Source: Streptomyces sp. NBC_01497
Lineage (GTDB): Bacteria; Actinomycetota; Actinomycetes; Streptomycetales; Streptomycetaceae
DNA length: 64,000 nucleotides
NCBI RefSeq assembly: GCF_036250695.1
Contig: NZ_CP109427.1
Span: forward strand, 7,626,001 to 7,690,000
Direction of reading: 5' to 3'
Below the pieces are notes generated by a model. It did no database searches. It was not told where the DNA came from and worked only from the letters and a program-made list of their open reading frames with translations. Made by a program: the position numbers and the translations under genes. Positions 49,812 through 58,296 of this stretch are shown one piece after another; the first letter of the stretch is position 1, and each line of letters begins with the position of its first letter.

Positions 49812-52800
49812 CTATATACGAAGACGCGATGGTGTGGCGTTCACCTCGAAGTTCCGCACTTTGTCACGGATTTGTCCCGCCTCCGGATGGCCGATGGCCT
49901 CCAGGATCTCCAGCGCCTGCCGCCATGCGAGCGCGGCGCGCTGCGCCTGGCCCGACGCCTCGTGCGTGTCGCCGATGTGCACCAGTGTGTCGGCCTCCAG
50001 GTAGCTGTCGCGGATCTCCCGGTACACGTCGAGCGCGTACCCGAAGCACGCCAGCGCCTGCTGGTACTCACCCAGGTGATGGTGTGCGTATCCCAGGCTG
50101 TCCCAGGCGGCGGCCTCACCGTTGCGGTCGCCGAGGAGCTGATGGGAGGCGAGTGAGCGGCGGCAGGCGTCGAGCGCCTCCTCGTACTCGGCCAGCAGGA
50201 TGTACGTCCAGCCGACCTCGTTGAGTGTGCTCGCCTCGCCGCTGCGCAGCCCCGTCGTGCGGTAGAGCGCGCACGCCAGCCGGTAGTGGTCGAGTGCGTC
50301 GACGTGCCGGCCCAGTGTGTTTGCCAGGAACGCGAGATGCCGGTGGGTGCGCCCCTGTCCAGCGGTGTCATCCGTCTCACCGAACAACTCCAGTGAGCGC
50401 AGGAGGTGTTCGCGCGACTCGTCGGCCCGGCCCAGCCTGCACGCGACGAGCCCGAGCGCGCGGTGCGCGTAGGCCTGGCCGCGGACGTCACCGAGCCGCT
50501 GCGCCGTCACCGCCGCCGCCGTCTGCGCGGAATTCTGCTCCTGCCACCGGCCGTTGCGGTCCAGATACCTCTCCAGCGTCGACGCGAGACGCCAGCAGTA
50601 CGCGGCCCTGCCCCGCCGTGCGGCCTGCTCCACCGCCGCGAGCAGTACGGGCCGTTCCGCGTCCAGCCACTGGGCCGCCGCGTGCTGGTCGGTGAACACG
50701 GCCGGCCCGGCTCCCGGCAACGGGCGTTCCAGCGCGACCCGTTCGCGGTGCGGTGACAGCAGCCGGTCAGCGGCGTGGGCGCTGTGCAGGTAGTGGTCGT
50801 AGACCCGGCGGCTCGCCGCGGCGAGGTGGTCCGGGGACTCCAGCTCCCGGCCGAGTTCACTCGCGTACGCCCGCACGAGTTCGTGCGCGCAGAACCTGCC
50901 CGGCACGGCCTCGGACATGAGATGGGCACGAACGAGCTCCGCGAGCAGCGGGCGCACCTCGCGCACCGTATGCGCGGCCAGGCTCGCGGCGGCCTGCACC
51001 GAGATGTCGGGGCCCGGGTGCTGGGACACCAGCCGGAACAGCCGTGCCGCGGCGGGGGACAGGGTCCGGTACGACCATGAGAAGACGCAGCGTGCGTCCG
51101 CCAGTGGTTCCCCGCCCGCGAACGCGTCCAGACTGCCGTGGTACTCCCGCAGTTCGGCGGCGATGGAGGCCAGCGAGAACCCGGGGTTGACGGCGGCCCG
51201 CGCGCTCACGATGGCGAGCGCGAGCGGCAGCCGTCCGCACAACGCGATGATCTCGTCCACCGCGCGCGGCTCCAGCGTCACCCGGTCGGGGCCGAGCCGC
51301 CTGCTCAGCAGCTCCCGCGCGTCCGCCTCGGTCGGGAGGTTCAGTGCCAGCGACCTCGCACCGTCGCCTGCGATCAGTCCGTGCAGCTGGTTGCGGGAGG
51401 TGACGATCGCGAGGCAGCCGGGAGCCCCCGGCAGCAGCGGCCGTATGTGCTCCGAGTCGCGGGCGTTGTCCAGCACGACCAGCACCCGCCGGTCCGCGAG
51501 CAGGCTCCGGTACAGCGCCGTCTGCGCGTCGAGCCCGGAGGGCACCCGCTGCGCGGGCACACCGAACGCCTCCAGGAAGGACAGGAGCGCCTCGCCCGGG
51601 GTCATGGCCGCGCCCGCCGGGTGGAACCCGCGCAGGTTGACGTAGAGCTGACCGTCGGGGAAGCGGTCGGCTATCTCGTGCGCCCAGTGCACGGCCAGTG
51701 TGGTCTTGCCGACCCCGGCCATACCGCCGATCGCGCTGATCACGACCGCGTTGGGCTGCCCGGCGTCCTCGGGCAGCAGCGACCTGGAGCGTTCGAGTTC
51801 GGCCCGGCGGCCACTGAACACGGCCAGATCCGGGGGGAGTTGCGCGGGGCGTACCCGGGTGTCCGGCCTCTCGTCGCCGTGCGCGGGCGCCTGCGTCGCG
51901 TTGTCCGCGGCCGGGCCCGTCAGCTGATCTGCGGTGCCCGTACCGGTATCCGCACACGTTCCGGTGTCCGCCGCGTGGGGGCCCACGGCGTCCGGAGCGC
52001 CCGGCTGTTCGGGGGCAGGCGGCGCGTGGGCCCCGGGTTCACGGGCGGCCTGCGCGGGCGCGGCCGGTGCGGGGGCCACGGTCTGCCGCAGCACCTGCTG
52101 CTGCGCGGCGCGCAACTCCGGGCCGGGGTCGAGGCCGAGGTCGTCCGCGAGCCGGGTGCGGACCGTGCGGTGGACCTCCAGCGCCTCGGCCTGGTGACCG
52201 GTCGCTGCCAGCACGAGCATCAGCCGCGCCTGGAGCACCTCGTCGAGCGGGTGGTGCGCCGCGGCCTGCTTCAGCGTGATCAGCACCCGCTCGGGAACCC
52301 CGGGGCCGGCGGCGAGTGCGCACTCCGACGCCTCCTTGAGCGCGAACAGGTGCTCACGGTCCACGGCCGTGAACACCGGATGGGACCGGGCCTGCGACGC
52401 GATCCCCGAGGCGGTGGGCCCCCGCCACAGCCCGAGGGCCTCGATCAGCAGCTCCGTCGCCTTGCCCGGCTCCCCGTCGCGCGCGAGACGCTCCGCCTCG
52501 GCGCGCATCGCGCGAAACCTCAGCAGGTCCAGCGACTGCGGCTCGACCTCCAGCCGGTACCCGCCGGAACCGCGTACCAGGCACCGGGACGTACCCCGCG
52601 CGGGCAGCTCCGGCTCCAGCAGCCTGCGCAGTGCGCCCACATGCCGGTGGACGACGTTCACGGCGCTGTCCGGCGGGTTCTGGCCCCAGAGCACGTCGAG
52701 GATCTCGTGCACGGCGACCGGATGACCCGCCTGGGTCAGCAGCAGCGCGAGCAGGGCACGCTGCTTCGGCGGACCCAGTTCGAGTTCCGTCCCGCCGCGC

Positions 52801-52835
52801 CATGCCCTGACCGGTCCCAACACTGTGAAGCGCAC
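49812..52835 (-). CDS. AfsR/SARP-family regulator with NB-ARC ATPase and TPR domains
   Basis: A 1007-residue regulator. Residues 1-~95 are an OmpR-type DNA-binding domain (RFTVLGPVRAWRGG, PPKQRALLALLLTQAG), ~100-250 the bacterial transcriptional activation domain (ALGLWRGPTA, EALEVHRTVRTRLADDLGLDPGPEL), ~255-340 an Ala/Pro-rich linker, ~345-620 an NB-ARC ATPase with GGMAGVGKTTLAVHWA and VLVVLDNARDSEH, and ~750-1000 TPRs. This is the layout of AfsR, which activates antibiotic and developmental genes after phosphorylation. No biosynthetic cluster is next to it. GTG start; TAGACT eight bases upstream may be the -10 of a leaderless transcript. Confidence 0.93.
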   Translation of the reverse strand: MRFTVLGPVRAWRGGTELELGPPKQRALLALLLTQAGHPVAVHEILDVLWGQNPPDSAVNVVHRHVGALRRLLEPELPARGTSRCLVRGSGGYRLEVEPQSLDLLRFRAMRAEAERLARDGEPGKATELLIEALGLWRGPTASGIASQARSHPVFTAVDREHLFALKEASECALAAGPGVPERVLITLKQAAAHHPLDEVLQARLMLVLAATGHQAEALEVHRTVRTRLADDLGLDPGPELRAAQQQVLRQTVAPAPAAPAQAAREPGAHAPPAPEQPGAPDAVGPHAADTGTCADTGTGTADQLTGPAADNATQAPAHGDERPDTRVRPAQLPPDLAVFSGRRAELERSRSLLPEDAGQPNAVVISAIGGMAGVGKTTLAVHWAHEIADRFPDGQLYVNLRGFHPAGAAMTPGEALLSFLEAFGVPAQRVPSGLDAQTALYRSLLADRRVLVVLDNARDSEHIRPLLPGAPGCLAIVTSRNQLHGLIAGDGARSLALNLPTEADARELLSRRLGPDRVTLEPRAVDEIIALCGRLPLALAIVSARAAVNPGFSLASIAAELREYHGSLDAFAGGEPLADARCVFSWSYRTLSPAAARLFRLVSQHPGPDISVQAAASLAAHTVREVRPLLAELVRAHLMSEAVPGRFCAHELVRAYASELGRELESPDHLAAASRRVYDHYLHSAHAADRLLSPHRERVALERPLPGAGPAVFTDQHAAAQWLDAERPVLLAAVEQAARRGRAAYCWRLASTLERYLDRNGRWQEQNSAQTAAAVTAQRLGDVRGQAYAHRALGLVACRLGRADESREHLLRSLELFGETDDTAGQGRTHRHLAFLANTLGRHVDALDHYRLACALYRTTGLRSGEASTLNEVGWTYILLAEYEEALDACRRSLASHQLLGDRNGEAAAWDSLGYAHHHLGEYQQALACFGYALDVYREIRDSYLEADTLVHIGDTHEASGQAQRAALAWRQALEILEAIGHPEAGQIRDKVRNFEVNATPSRLRI
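49815..49843 (-). promoter_or_regulatory. ECF-type promoter for lipoprotein 2
   Basis: On the minus strand TGAACG (49843-49838), 17-base spacer, CGTATA (49820-49815), continuing TAGGGG; lipoprotein 1 has CGTATA followed directly by GGGG. It lies inside the 3' end of the upstream regulator gene, about 60 bases before the start codon. Confidence 0.6.
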
Positions 52836-53033
52836 AGTCAGCGAGTCTATGACCTGCCCGCACCCGGCCCGAACTCCGAGGCCGCCTTGCTCACAGGTCC
52901 GTCATACCTCCGATGTCCGCCGCGCCCGCCGTGTCCCGCCGCCGTGACGTACCCGCGCGTCTGCCCGGACGTCCCGCACTCCCGCCCGGGCCCAGCGCGC
53001 GGGGCGTGCGGCAGGACGGCGCCGTTCCGCCTC

Positions 53034-54089
53034 TCAGGAGGGGAACTTGTCCGGCGGCACATCGCTCGCCGTGGCGTTGCCGAACGCCGTAAGGGCCAGC
53101 GAGAACGTGAGCACGTCGTACTGCGTCCCACCGCTCACGGACCGGGTGTGGAACGACGCCTTGTCGTCGAACTTCTGGAACTGGCAGTCCCGCGTGAACG
53201 ACGTCCTGCCCGCGTTCCAGTCGCTGCCGGTCGTGAAGTAGACCGTGTACGAGCCGTTCCTGACGCCCCCCACCGTCGTCTTGCCGTGCCCTCGCACGTA
53301 GATCATGAAGGAGACGGACGACCCCTTGTTCACCGAGATGACGGCGTCGCTTGCGGTGTTGTTGTCGATGGTGAGCCGGCCGAGGCCGGAGCGGCGGGAG
53401 TCCTTGACGAAATGGCCGTTGGCGAGCCTGCGGTGCAGGGCCTTCTCCGTTCTCGGCAGCGTGAGCGGCACCTTGTAGCCGAGCGCGGTCAGCGCCGTGC
53501 GCGCGTCCGTGACCGACCCGAGATAGTCGCCCGTGCCCATCTCGACCCGGGGCGAGGTCGCACACCGTCCGCCGTCGCCGCGCGCGCCGGTCAGGCCGTC
53601 CCCGAGGTCGCGCAGCGACTGAGCCAGCTGCGTGTTCCCGGCCACCGCGTCGTCGGGCGTCGACGCGGCGCTGACCGACTCGGCCGCGGTGGCCGAGGCG
53701 GCGGAGGCCGCGGTCAGCGCGCGCCGGAGGGCGCTGTCCTCCTTCGCGCGGTCGACGGCGCGCAGTGCCTTGTCGAGCGGTGCGAGTGTGGTCGCCAGCG
53801 TCGCGTCGTACCGCGCCGCCGAGACCGTCGGCGTCGGGCTGGGTACGGGGGAGGAGACGGGCGCCGGGCTCCCGCCGTCCGCGTCGTCGTGCCCGCCGCC
53901 CCCGTCGCAGGCCGCGAGGGGGATGGCCAGCGCGCACACCACGCCGGCCGACAGGACTCCGAGGGCCGTCGCGCCGCGACGGCCGCCCCCTCGGGTGCCG
54001 CCGCCCGCGCCGAAGCCGCGGCCGGTGCCCGCCCCCGTGTACCCGCCCGTGCCGTTCCGGTTCTGCTCGTGCGCACGCGTGACAGCCAT
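53034..54089 (-). CDS. putative lipoprotein of unknown function
   Basis: A 351-residue exported protein. An unusually long Gly/Arg-rich N-terminus (~1-40) precedes a hydrophobic segment and the lipobox LAAC (Cys ~61). Then come a Pro/Ser tether (~70-90), a helical Ala-rich part with LRRALTAASAASATAAE, and a beta-rich C-terminal domain (LTIDNNTASDAVISVN, VSFMIYVRGHGKTTVGGV, YTVYFTTGSDWNAG). The C-terminal sheet looks like an Ig- or C2-like fold; I cannot name it. A later start close to the hydrophobic segment is possible. Confidence 0.7.
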   Translation of the reverse strand: MAVTRAHEQNRNGTGGYTGAGTGRGFGAGGGTRGGGRRGATALGVLSAGVVCALAIPLAACDGGGGHDDADGGSPAPVSSPVPSPTPTVSAARYDATLATTLAPLDKALRAVDRAKEDSALRRALTAASAASATAAESVSAASTPDDAVAGNTQLAQSLRDLGDGLTGARGDGGRCATSPRVEMGTGDYLGSVTDARTALTALGYKVPLTLPRTEKALHRRLANGHFVKDSRRSGLGRLTIDNNTASDAVISVNKGSSVSFMIYVRGHGKTTVGGVRNGSYTVYFTTGSDWNAGRTSFTRDCQFQKFDDKASFHTRSVSGGTQYDVLTFSLALTAFGNATASDVPPDKFPS

Positions 54090-54299
54090 CGTGATGCCCC
54101 CCGCTCCCCCGTACGGGCACCCCCCGGTGCCCTGTGCCCAAGGTTCTCCGCTGTGATTCCGCTGTCAAGACACACGGGCCGCTCCCGCCGGATCGCGGCC
54201 CCGGCCCGTCCTGCTGGCGATACGCTCCGCACGGTCGTACGGTTGAGGTGCGAACGACTACGCGACGTGACCGGACAGATCGGACGGGCGGACCGCACC

Positions 54300-54620
54300 A
54301 TGGCGGAGAACGAAGGACTCGCGGCGCAGATGACGATCTGCAGCCATCTCGCGGACGTGGAACCGGTGAGCGCGGACAGCGACGACACCTGCCCCGACTG
54401 CGTGGCGATCGGCGATTCCTGGGTGCACCTGCGGGAGTGCCAGAACTGCGGGCACGTGGGCTGCTGCGACTCCTCCAAGAACAAGCACGCCACCGCGCAC
54501 CACAACGCGACAGGACATCCGCTGATCCGCAGCTACGAGCCCGGTGAGGGCTGGTGGTGGTGTTACGACGACGGTGTGGCCTTCGAGGTCGAGGGCATGG
54601 GGCCGGTCCGCCCCATCTGA
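54300..54620 (+). CDS. UBP-type zinc finger protein
   Basis: A 106-residue protein consisting almost wholly of a zf-UBP domain: CSHLADV, DTCPDCVAIGDSWVHLREC, QNCGHVGCCDSS, HATAHHNATGHPLIRSY and a WWWCYDD strand. The Cys and His ligands are all present. In eukaryotes this fold binds ubiquitin C-termini; in Streptomyces the ligand is unknown. ATG 54300 was chosen; ATG 54330 (MTICSHLAD) is an equally good start judged by homologue length. Confidence 0.88.
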   Translation: MAENEGLAAQMTICSHLADVEPVSADSDDTCPDCVAIGDSWVHLRECQNCGHVGCCDSSKNKHATAHHNATGHPLIRSYEPGEGWWWCYDDGVAFEVEGMGPVRPI

Positions 54621-54930
54621 CCTGGGGGAGAGTTCCCCCGGACCGTCCGGTGCCCGGCCCCGGGCGGACCCGCACCGCGAGGCGAAGTGCGGTGTGGCCG
54701 GGCTGATCCGGGTGGCGCACCGGCGCGGTGTGTTCCGCGGGCCCGGAGAGTTCGGTGCGGGTGGAGTGTCTCCCGGCCGGTGACATGCTTTCCGTGCCGT
54801 CATGTGCCCCGCCGCTGCCGTACCGGGCCCTGGCGTTCGCGTGACGGGCCGTGTCGTTCGCGCCCGTGACACGAAGGGGACGCCGGACCCGGGGCCGGGC
54901 GTCCAAGAGCCGTGGCAGCCGCCGCCCGGG
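54621..54930. other. 310-bp intergenic region with terminator
   Basis: It begins with the hairpin CCTGGGGGA-gagt-TCCCCCGG (54621-54641), a terminator for the zinc-finger gene. The remainder up to the VOC gene stop contains no gene or repeat that I can support. Confidence 0.5.
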
Positions 54931-55716
54931 TCAGGCGCGTGTCACCGTGAACAGCGCGCCGTCCGGGTCACGCAGCGTAGCGTCGCGCTCCTGCGCACCC
55001 TCGGTGGCCGGTGGCACCAGCGCGCCGCCGGCCGCGATGGCCGCGGCGACCGACTCGGCGACGTCCGGCACCCGGAAGTACACCCGCCAGCGCGGTCTCG
55101 CCCCGGGGTCGGCGGAGGCGGGAACGGCTCCACCGCCGATCCTGGCCACCGTCCGCCCGTCCTGCCGCAGCACCGCGTCCCCGTCCTCGTACGCCGGCGA
55201 CAGCGCACTGCCCTCGTCCTTGGACCAGCCGAGCACCTCGTCGTAGAAACGGGTGGCGTGGGCCGCGTCGCGGGTGCGCAGCTCCAGCCACGCGGGCGCC
55301 GAGCCCTTCCCCACCGTCCAGTCGGACCGTACGGCGCCCTCCCAGATCCCGAAGGCCGCGCCGTCCGGGTCGGTGGCGAGCGCCGCGCGGCCGGTGTGGA
55401 AAGCGAGCGGACCGACGGCGACCGTCGCACCGCGCTCCCGGATCCGGGAGGCTGCCACGTCCACGTCGCTGACCGCGAAGTACGGCGTCCAGGTGGCGGC
55501 GACCTGCAACGACGACGCCAGACCGCCGATGCCCGCGACGGGGGAGCCATGGGAGAGCGCGACACAGAAGCCGTCGCCGAGGCTGGTGTCCCGGTAGGTC
55601 CAGCCCAGTACGTCGGAGTAGAAGCGCTGGGCCGTCGACAGGTCGCGGGAGAGCAGGGTCACCCAGCACGGCGCCCCCGCGACCGTGTTCGAAGGCGCCT
55701 TCTGATCCTGCTCCAT
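54931..55716 (-). CDS. VOC (glyoxalase/bleomycin resistance) family protein, two domains
   Basis: A 261-residue protein with two tandem vicinal-oxygen-chelate modules (~15-125 and ~135-260): PCWVTLLSRDLSTAQRFYSDVLGW then PAWLELRTRDAAHATRFYDEVLGW, and the closing DPDGAAFGIWE and DPDGALFTVTRA strands. The first metal ligand position (His or Gln) is not canonical, so enzymatic activity is uncertain; ligand binding or hydroxylase-like roles are known in the family. GGAG eight bases upstream favours ATG 55716 over GTG 55725. Confidence 0.9.
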   Translation of the reverse strand: MEQDQKAPSNTVAGAPCWVTLLSRDLSTAQRFYSDVLGWTYRDTSLGDGFCVALSHGSPVAGIGGLASSLQVAATWTPYFAVSDVDVAASRIRERGATVAVGPLAFHTGRAALATDPDGAAFGIWEGAVRSDWTVGKGSAPAWLELRTRDAAHATRFYDEVLGWSKDEGSALSPAYEDGDAVLRQDGRTVARIGGGAVPASADPGARPRWRVYFRVPDVAESVAAAIAAGGALVPPATEGAQERDATLRDPDGALFTVTRA

Positions 55717-55800
55717 GCGGCTCACTCCATCCGGCTCGACGTCGTCCCGACGCCCTACTCTGCCAGGTACCGGCGGTCGGCCCGGCGGTCGGGTACCCGC

Positions 55801-56769
55801 TCAGCGCACCAGCAGCTCCACGCCGCCGAGCACGGTCGCGGCGATCACGAGGCGCTCGAAGAGGGACTGGTTGAACCGGTCCGCGCAGATCCTGCCGAGG
55901 TACGCGCCCGGGAGGACGAACAGCACCAGCGCGGCGTCCAGCAGCAGCGAGTGAGCGTCGATCAGTCCGAGGCCCGCGCTGAAGGGCACCTTCGTCACGT
56001 TGACGATGAGGAAGAACCACGCCGCCGTACCCAGGAACTGCCACTTCCGGAACCCGGCCGAGATCAGGTAGAGCGACATGACCGGACCGCCGGCGTTGGC
56101 GACCATCGTCGTGAAGCCGCCCAGCACACCGTAGGAACGCGCCCTGAGCCGACCGCCCTTGACGCCCTCGCTGCGCCCGCGGACCACGCCCCCACGAGGC
56201 TCCCGCTGTTCGGCGGCGGGCCCCGCGCCGGCCTCCGCCTCCGCACGCTGCACGGTTTCGCGTGACGCCGGTGACGACCGGGACGCTCGTGGTTCCGGGG
56301 CCTTCGGCGTTCCGCCCGCCTCCGCCGCCTCGGCTGCCGCCGCCTGCGCCGGCTGAGCCTTCCGCGGATCCCGCGCCTGCGCCGGCTGCGACCGGGCGGC
56401 GGTCCTGCGGCGCCACATCGTGACGCCCGCCATCAGCAGCAGGATCGCCCCGATCGAGGTCCGGACCACGGTGTCGTCAGCCCACAGCAGGAACACCGTG
56501 CCGACCACGACCCCCGCGGCAACGGCCGGGAACAGCCGCAGCAGGGTGGGCCAGTGGGCGTGCCGGCGGTAGCTCAGCACCGCGATCACGTCCCCGACGA
56601 TGAGCAGCGGCAGCAGGACGCCCGTCGACACACGCGCCGGAAGGACGGCCGCGAAGACGGCGAGCGAGACCGTGTTGGCGCCGCTGACGGCGGTCTTCGA
56701 GAAGCCGACGAGCGCGGTCGCGGCGGCGAGCGCGAGGAACTCCCCGATCGATATACCCATGGCGGACAC
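55801..56769 (-). CDS. TauE/SafE-family sulfite/organosulfonate exporter-like permease
   Basis: A 322-residue membrane protein. The N-terminal half has the family motif ALVGFSKTAVSGANTV and about four helices; the C-terminal half has GVLGGFTTMVANAGGPVMSLYL and LPGAYLGRICADRF. Between the halves (~120-205) lies an Ala/Pro/Glu/Arg-rich, non-conserved linker of about 80 residues, longer than usual for the family. Eight helices are predicted overall. GTG 56769 has CAGGG upstream; ATG 56760 (MGISIGEF) is an alternative. Substrate unknown. Confidence 0.88.
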   Translation of the reverse strand: MSAMGISIGEFLALAAATALVGFSKTAVSGANTVSLAVFAAVLPARVSTGVLLPLLIVGDVIAVLSYRRHAHWPTLLRLFPAVAAGVVVGTVFLLWADDTVVRTSIGAILLLMAGVTMWRRRTAARSQPAQARDPRKAQPAQAAAAEAAEAGGTPKAPEPRASRSSPASRETVQRAEAEAGAGPAAEQREPRGGVVRGRSEGVKGGRLRARSYGVLGGFTTMVANAGGPVMSLYLISAGFRKWQFLGTAAWFFLIVNVTKVPFSAGLGLIDAHSLLLDAALVLFVLPGAYLGRICADRFNQSLFERLVIAATVLGGVELLVR

Positions 56770-56774
56770 CGATG

Positions 56775-57380
56775 TTATGCCCTGCCTCCGTCCTCGCCGC
56801 CTCCTCGGGTCGCCAGGAGCCGTTCGACCCGCCCCAGCGCGTCGCGCACGTGGGGCTGTGAGGTGAGCGCGCGGGCCTCGGCGGGGGTCAGCCAGCGCAG
56901 TCGCGCGTCCGCGTTCTCGGCCCGTACGCCCTCGGGCTCGGCGGTCGCGAACACGAAGCGCAGGTCCGCGTGTTCGTGTGCGGGCTCGGCGCGCTGCGCC
57001 GCGCCGGCGACGCGCGCCGCCACGGGCACCACGGCGACCTGGAGGAGTGAGGCGTCGGGCCAGGGCGTGAGATCGCGCAGCCCGGTCTCCTCCCGGGCCT
57101 CCCGCAGCGCGATCGCGAGCGGCGCGCTCTCACCCGCCTCGCCGTGCCCGCCCATCTGGGGCCAGGCCCGTTCACGGGTATGACCGCGCAACAGCACGCG
57201 ACCGGTCGGCGGGTGGACGATCAGTGCGGACGCGGTGGCGTGCAGCGGCGTGGAACGCAGCCAGGGATCCGCGGCCGCCCCGGCGAGCGCGCGCGCCCTG
57301 GACAGGTCGACGGCCTCCACCGCGGTACGGGGGTGGTGTCCTGCGAGCACCTCGGCGAGTGGCGCGTCGATCATCGGCAT
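56775..57380 (-). CDS. Nudix hydrolase
   Basis: A 201-residue hydrolase. The Nudix box is complete: GGHGEAGESAPLAIALREAREETGL when read across, i.e. GG at ~76, REAREETGL at ~92-100, holding the Mg2+ ligands. The N-terminal VDLSRARALAGAAADPWLRS is common in Streptomyces members. It hydrolyses some nucleoside diphosphate derivative; the substrate is not predictable. It ends 5 bases before the TauE/SafE start on the same strand, so the two are probably co-transcribed. Confidence 0.92.
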   Translation of the reverse strand: MPMIDAPLAEVLAGHHPRTAVEAVDLSRARALAGAAADPWLRSTPLHATASALIVHPPTGRVLLRGHTRERAWPQMGGHGEAGESAPLAIALREAREETGLRDLTPWPDASLLQVAVVPVAARVAGAAQRAEPAHEHADLRFVFATAEPEGVRAENADARLRWLTPAEARALTSQPHVRDALGRVERLLATRGGGEDGGRA

Positions 57381-57389
57381 GGGGTGAGG

Positions 57390-58115
57390 CTACGGTCGCG
57401 CCGCAGCGCCGGTCGCCTCTTTTTCGTTTCGGGTGCGGGGCGGCGGACCCAGCAGGAAGCAGCCCGCCGCGACGGTGGTGAGCGCGGCGGCGAGCCCCAC
57501 CACGCCGGCCGTCGTCACCCGCAGCAGCAGTGCGCCCGCGATGGCGCCCGCGAGCATCGTCAGCACGGACGCAGCCTTGCGCAGCTGGCTCGCCCCGGTG
57601 CCCTGGCCGACGGCGCTGCCCGCCGCGAACCCGGCGAGCGCCTGGGTGATGACCGTCGTGGTCAGATCACGTGCGCCCATGATCCGCACGACCGCGGTCT
57701 GAGTGCCGAGGCAGACGGCGAGCACCGCGATCAGCACATAGCGGGGGACACCGCGGGTCCCGAGCAGGCCCGAGCCGAGGAGCGCGGCGAGCGCCGTGAA
57801 CACGACGGCCTCCCCGGCGAACGTCGCTCCGGGCCACCGCCGGCCGGCCCCCGTGTCCGCCCCCGCCCGGCCGATCCGCCCGCCCAGCAGCGAACCGGTG
57901 ACGAACGCGGCGATCGCCACCAGCGGCCCGGCCACCGACAGACCCGAGCCCGGCGCCACGGAGAAACCCAGCAGCAGCACGTTGCCCGTCATGTTGCCGA
58001 CGAAGGCCCGGCCCAGCTGGAGATAGCAGAACGCGTCCACCAGCCCCGTCGCGAAGGTCAGGAGCAGGAGCCCGGGAACGGCCCACCGCCCCGTGACGGG
58101 CAGTCGATCGGACAT
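57390..58115 (-). CDS. DUF1275 (YoaK) family membrane protein
   Basis: A 241-residue membrane protein with about six helices and the family signatures LLLTFATGLVDAFCYLQLGRAFVGNMTGN and ARDLTTTVITQALAGF. Function of the family is unknown. ATG 58115 is preceded by AGGTGG. The gene lies 9 bases upstream of the Nudix gene, so YoaK-like, Nudix and TauE/SafE genes may form one transcript on the minus strand. Confidence 0.9.
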   Translation of the reverse strand: MSDRLPVTGRWAVPGLLLLTFATGLVDAFCYLQLGRAFVGNMTGNVLLLGFSVAPGSGLSVAGPLVAIAAFVTGSLLGGRIGRAGADTGAGRRWPGATFAGEAVVFTALAALLGSGLLGTRGVPRYVLIAVLAVCLGTQTAVVRIMGARDLTTTVITQALAGFAAGSAVGQGTGASQLRKAASVLTMLAGAIAGALLLRVTTAGVVGLAAALTTVAAGCFLLGPPPRTRNEKEATGAAARP

Positions 58116-58296
58116 GGACCCACCTGCCTTCCAGCGGTCTTGACCCGGCGTGCCAGAGTTCTCGCAGTTCCCGCGTATTCGATCACGTTCGAGCGCCGAC
58201 GCAGTGCGGTCGGCGAAGCGGGCCGCCGCCGGCCGGTTTCGAGCCCGGGCCTGCGGCGGCCCGCCGACTCGGCGAAGCCAGCCGAAGGAGACAGCC

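Noticed and set aside
51138..54620. 1160-codon plus-strand frame ending in the zinc finger protein
   Set aside because: Only the last 107 codons show a real domain and a plausible start; the rest runs antisense to the AfsR-like gene and the lipoprotein.
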